A stretch of DNA of 8,030 nt from Kineosphaera sp032229625 (GTDB taxonomy: Bacteria > Actinomycetota > Actinomycetes > Actinomycetales > Dermatophilaceae). Below are positions 6,201 through 8,030 of the stretch, one piece after another. The stretch lies in assembly GCA_032229625.1 (NCBI GenBank), contig JAVTVZ010000138.1, forward strand, positions 1 to 8,030, written 5' to 3'. A program made the position numbers and the translations under genes. Positions within the stretch are counted from its first letter, which is position 1. Each line of letters starts with the position of its first letter. The notes below the pieces were generated by a model. The model was given only the letters and a program-made list of their open reading frames with translations. It searched no databases and was not told the origin of the DNA.

Positions 6201-7715
6201 TTCGCCGGCGAGCACTTCTACGACGGCCGGGTGCAGGCGCTGCCCGGCGCCGGGGCCGCCGGCACCCAGGCGGTCCGACTCGTCGTCGTCGACCCCGGTG
6301 ACGACGGCGCGGGGGCCTTCGGACCGGACGCCGACCGCGCCCTGCCGGACCTGCGCGACATCGAAGCCGAGAAGGTCGTCGACCTCGTCGTGCAGCACGC
6401 CGTGATGCGCCCGACCGAGAGCCTGGCCGTCGCGGCCCTCAGCGGCGCCCACGCCGAGCGGCTCGCGGCGCGGCTGCGGGCCCGGCTCGACGCCGAGCAC
6501 GACCCCGACGTCGTCGACTTCTTCGCCCAGGGGCGCACCGAGCCCGTCATCGTCGTGCCGCTGGAAGACCTGCAGACCCACTCCCGTGACGCCCTCGTGC
6601 TCGGCGTCGGCGTCGAGCCGATGTCCGTCACCCACCCCGAGCCGCTCGGCGCGCTCTCCCGCGACGGCGGCGAGCGCGCCCTGGCGGCAGCGCTGCTCGT
6701 CGCGCGGCGACGCCTGACCGTCGTGTCGGCCGTCACCCCCGAGGAGCTCGAGGGCACGCTGCGCTCGCGCGGGGCGACCCTGCTGCGCGAGCTGCTCGAG
6801 CACGCTGCCCGGCAGGGGCTCCCGCAGCTGCGGGAGCGCGCCGAGACCCGCGTCGACTTCCGCGCCGACGCGCCCGCCGCGACCGGTGCCCCGCCCGCCG
6901 CCGACTCGGCGCTCGAGCAGGCGCCGTCGCGGCCCGAGTCCGACCCGGTGCTCGCCGAATTCGCCGTGCGGCTGCGCCAGGAGGGGCTCGTCGTGCGGGA
7001 GCGCTACGGCGAGGGCCCCGAGCCCATCGACCTCGTCGTCGAGGACCCGCATCACGTCGGGCACGCCGTCGTCGCCGTCGAGTCCGACGGTCCCCGCTAC
7101 GCCGCAGCCGCCGACACCCGTGAGCGCGAACTCGTGCGCCCCGGGCGCTTGCGCGCCCTCGGCTGGGAGTATGTCGCGGTCTGCAGCGCCGACATCTTCG
7201 CCGACCCCGCCCGCGACGTCGCCCGCGTGCTCGACGCCGTGCGTGCCGCCGACGCCCGGAGCTGGTCGACCCGCCCCCGCCGGTCCCGCGCCGGTCGCGG
7301 TGGCGGACAGCTGGGCGCCGCGCAGCTCGGCGGCGGGCCCGTCGCCGGCCGCGGCCCGGGTGCCTCGACGCCCGCCGGGCAGTTCGAGGGGGTCGCGCTC
7401 GACGCCGTCGCCCCCGAGCCGCCGCCGGAGCCGCCGACCTCGCCGACCCAGCCGTCGGCGAGCTCCGCCTCGCCGACCTCGCCAGTGACGCCTGCCGACT
7501 CCTCGCGCGCGGCGACGCAGGAGGCGCCCGGGCCTGTCGAGAGCGCTCCCGACCGGCCCGCATCCCCGCCGGAGGATCCCGCCTCGTCGTCGGCCCGCCC
7601 GGGCGACGACGCCCGCGCCCGCTCAGCGGCCCGCAGCAGCCGAGCCACCGGCGCCCGCACGAGCGGGGCCCGGCCCGCGCGTCCCACCGGCGCCCGGCGC
7701 GGCCGCCGCGCGTGA
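3294..7715 (+). CDS. DUF4011 / COG1112 SF1 helicase-like protein with degenerate catalytic motifs
   Basis: 1473 residues. Order: disordered Pro/Ala-rich start (1-58); DUF4011-like domain (about 62-300, from GWQRRLVDAGGPNTLLWFD, with PLAPVLL and EINPVLVHYL); superfamily-1 helicase core (about 323-1150); Vsr-like PD-(D/E)xK domain (about 1220-1322); disordered, strongly basic tail. Helicase landmarks: Q-motif Gln 328, motif Ia VLVVSEA (369-375), GDSRQQLP (914-921), HYRS (959-962). Key residues are changed: Walker A reads APAGTGAT with Ala 351 in place of the lysine; Walker B reads VVVQDAG (Q890-D891 instead of D-E); motif VI reads RALAAALLVARR instead of RLNVAITRAR-like. The nuclease-like domain keeps D1246, E1263 and D1265 but has Ala 1270 where relatives have His after Tyr. 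ATP hydrolysis is therefore doubtful; a nucleic-acid-binding scaffold is my inference. COG1112 helicases occur in anti-phage systems such as Mokosh, but that is only a loose parallel. The GTG start has no ribosome-binding site and is probably leaderless. The stop overlaps the next gene by 4 nt. Confidence 0.88.
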   Translation: MSSVSPRQRAESSPPPAPGATSQVPGPGGPDGAAQDSTPGAAGGANASPAPTHAPEPPEHVLRALQGWQRRLVDAGGPNTLLWFDDVPAGTLDLTTAHPGGVSMLMAGRATRLSDLVREPSAFAEAHRRAEAIRHKTVELAQERGLSAGFMAIGMATWEAPGARRAPLAPVLLRGCSLTPTDPSMRDYDIDLSPAVEINPVLVHYLASEQGIDIDPEAVAALAHSARRFDPLPVFRELTRMCRGVPGFRIADRKIVAPFSYAKLPLVADLVAHGPTLAASPLVGRLADAARADEMGTPIAPAVDAPRAATAAQDGAQDLLVLGTDAAQREVVAAVRAGRDVALDAPAGTGATQTVAATVAALVGDGKRVLVVSEAATPLDDLTTRLTDVGLDRILARVGEGGLDRGQLAAAVRESVELVAGRPGRDPDATEVVEGLYARRDRLDAHRHALHSRREPWGVSVFDGLAALARLTRPRRPPTSRVRLDGDVLRRLDVPRMHRVSELLTAAAAAGAWSEERRKDPWAAARITDETARARAAELTHDFAHGRLDDDRAALDELLTSCGLAPAQVPGDWAVGITLLEGVRDTLRVLHPEVFGVGLVPFLGATGDADYRRDNDLRQSWWARMRLRRRTRDFVRDGAAIDDLHAALSRAHSQTVTWRRLSGGSSTPRVPAGLEAARSRWDALDADLTWLAQRLTPTDEGGDLHGTQVPDLRGRLARLAGRGDRLDVLPRVVPLLDEIGAMGLGPLADDLATRRVAGEFVAAEMEFVWWRSVLDEVARADEVIGGHDAAALRRDVGDYATLDAACQRAGVDVTLSRHARGIQAALTAHRDQLRLVHSEASRGGGYLPVDRLVQAAGDLVLAARPVWLLSPLVVASALPPEPLFDVVVVQDAGRLDPAHVVSAFARARQVLLVGDSRQQLPRPFTTSVPRPGQDRPAASGPSLLDVLRPALTARELRHHYRSYDERLVDFAGEHFYDGRVQALPGAGAAGTQAVRLVVVDPGDDGAGAFGPDADRALPDLRDIEAEKVVDLVVQHAVMRPTESLAVAALSGAHAERLAARLRARLDAEHDPDVVDFFAQGRTEPVIVVPLEDLQTHSRDALVLGVGVEPMSVTHPEPLGALSRDGGERALAAALLVARRRLTVVSAVTPEELEGTLRSRGATLLRELLEHAARQGLPQLRERAETRVDFRADAPAATGAPPAADSALEQAPSRPESDPVLAEFAVRLRQEGLVVRERYGEGPEPIDLVVEDPHHVGHAVVAVESDGPRYAAAADTRERELVRPGRLRALGWEYVAVCSADIFADPARDVARVLDAVRAADARSWSTRPRRSRAGRGGGQLGAAQLGGGPVAGRGPGASTPAGQFEGVALDAVAPEPPPEPPTSPTQPSASSASPTSPVTPADSSRAATQEAPGPVESAPDRPASPPEDPASSSARPGDDARARSAARSSRATGARTSGARPARPTGARRGRRA

Positions 7716-7966
7716 CCCACGTCCGACGCATCGGGCGTCGCCGCGTCGTCAGCGACCCGCCCCGGCGCCCCTCGACACCGCAGCCGGCTGCCGGCGGCGA
7801 GCCTGACGATGTCGCGCCCGAGCCGTCGCTGCCGTCCGAGCAGGTGCCTCCCGAGCAGGTGCCGCCCGCCCAGACGCGGGATGACACCGACGCGGGCTGG
7901 GGCGAGCGCCCCGAGACGGGCCACGACCGCTGGCTGCAGGAGCAGCGACCGCCCCACTGGGAGTGA
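7712..7966 (+). CDS. Small proline-rich acidic protein with C-terminal GWGERP...PPHW motif
   Basis: 84 residues, function unknown. The GTG start overlaps the TGA of the helicase-like gene (GTGA), so translation is probably coupled by reinitiation. The first 20 residues are basic (RRIGRRRVV); the middle is Pro/Glu-rich with no predicted fold, helix or membrane segment; the end reads DDTDAGWGERPETGHDRWL, then PPHWE. To my recollection, a DDTD-GWGE ... RPPHW ending recurs in small hypothetical proteins of Actinobacteria, which supports a real gene rather than a chance frame; this is memory, not a search. A conserved short C-terminal motif on a disordered chain suggests a partner-binding peptide, most simply binding the upstream protein. 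Confidence 0.75.
   Translation: MTHVRRIGRRRVVSDPPRRPSTPQPAAGGEPDDVAPEPSLPSEQVPPEQVPPAQTRDDTDAGWGERPETGHDRWLQEQRPPHWE
7838..7867. repeat. 15-bp tandem duplication in the small protein gene
   Basis: GAGCAGGTGCC[T/G]CCC occurs twice in a row with one silent difference, encoding EQVPP-EQVPP. A third, diverged partial unit (PPAQ) follows. It probably arose by slippage within a disordered linker and keeps the reading frame. Confidence 0.85.
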
Positions 7967-7968
7967 CG

Positions 7969-7986
7969 TCGACGCCACGGCGTCGA
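7969..7986 (+). terminator. Candidate hairpin after the two-gene unit
   Basis: TCGACGCC and GGCGTCGA form an 8-bp perfect inverted repeat separated by only AC; as RNA it would open to a 7-bp stem with a 4-base loop. It starts 2 nt after the stop of the small gene. There is no U-tract, so it may be a transcript-end stabiliser, a weak terminator, or chance. Confidence 0.35.
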
Positions 7987-7987
7987 A

Positions 7988-8030
7988 CGACCCGCCGCGC
8001 CCGCGGTCGAGCGGCCCGCCGCGCCCGCGG
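7988..8030. repeat. 24-bp tandem repeat running off the window edge
   Basis: A 24-bp unit at 7988-8011 is followed by 19 bases of a second copy (8012-8030) with a single difference (A to G at the third base). The shared core CCCGCCGCGCCCGCGG occurs at 7991-8006 and 8015-8030. No gene is seen in this tail. Further copies may follow beyond the window. Confidence 0.8.

Noticed and set aside
3223..7064. Very long minus-strand open frame antisense to the helicase-like gene
   Set aside because: Its translation is Arg/Gly/Val/Asp-rich without motifs and it runs through the N block. Long antisense frames are expected when the sense gene has G/C at nearly all third positions.
3294..7966. Confident assignment as an anti-phage system
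   Set aside because: Family resemblance to COG1112 helicases in defence systems is too general, there is no supporting neighbour, and the catalytic motifs are altered.
1..8030. CRISPR array or insertion sequence
   Set aside because: No regularly spaced identical repeats with unique spacers, no transposase, and no terminal inverted repeats with target duplications were found.

Overview
The window is very GC-rich (roughly 70-75% by eye), with strong G/C preference at third codon positions, GTG starts and actinobacterial-style -10 boxes. It is almost certainly chromosomal DNA of a high-GC Actinomycetota; a Micrococcales-type organism is my inference, not something I can prove. It is a draft scaffold: a block of exactly 100 N (3123-3222) marks a contig join of unknown true length, so the adjacency of the left and right halves rests on scaffolding.

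Left part (1-1385). A tRNA-Arg(CCU) gene lies on the minus strand at the window edge. Beside it, also on the minus strand, is a MinD/ParA-type deviant Walker-A ATPase of the class often found near actinobacterial type VII secretion loci, although no such locus is visible here. Its start is ambiguous. The best start, at 1238, has a Shine-Dalgarno sequence that sits in one arm of a perfect hairpin.

Middle (1386-3122). About 320 bp of non-coding DNA separates the divergent ATPase gene from a plus-strand gene for a secreted phosphodiester glycosidase (NAGPA-like domain). This interval is full of symmetric structure: a 14-bp perfect palindrome with flanking repeats, a 9-bp-stem hairpin, a near-perfect palindrome of about 30 bp, and two hairpins close to the start codon, one capped by a C(UACG)G tetraloop. 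It looks like a divergent regulatory region plus a structured leader. The glycosidase stop codon is followed at once by a half-seen hairpin that runs into the assembly gap.

Right part (3223-8030). A 1473-residue protein of the DUF4011 / COG1112 superfamily-1 helicase type appears to be transcribed as a leaderless message from a GTG start. It has the whole family layout (DUF4011, two RecA-like domains, Vsr-like PD-(D/E)xK domain, disordered basic tail). However, the catalytic residues of Walker A, Walker B, motif VI and probably the nuclease site are replaced, so it looks like a pseudo-helicase scaffold. Its stop overlaps by 4 nt the GTG start of an 84-residue acidic, proline-rich protein ending in a GWGERP...PPHW motif, so the two are probably translated together. 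The window ends in an inverted repeat and a 24-bp tandem repeat.

The best candidate for something undescribed is the coupled pair of a degenerate DUF4011 helicase and a small PPHW-ending protein. No function can be assigned from sequence alone.
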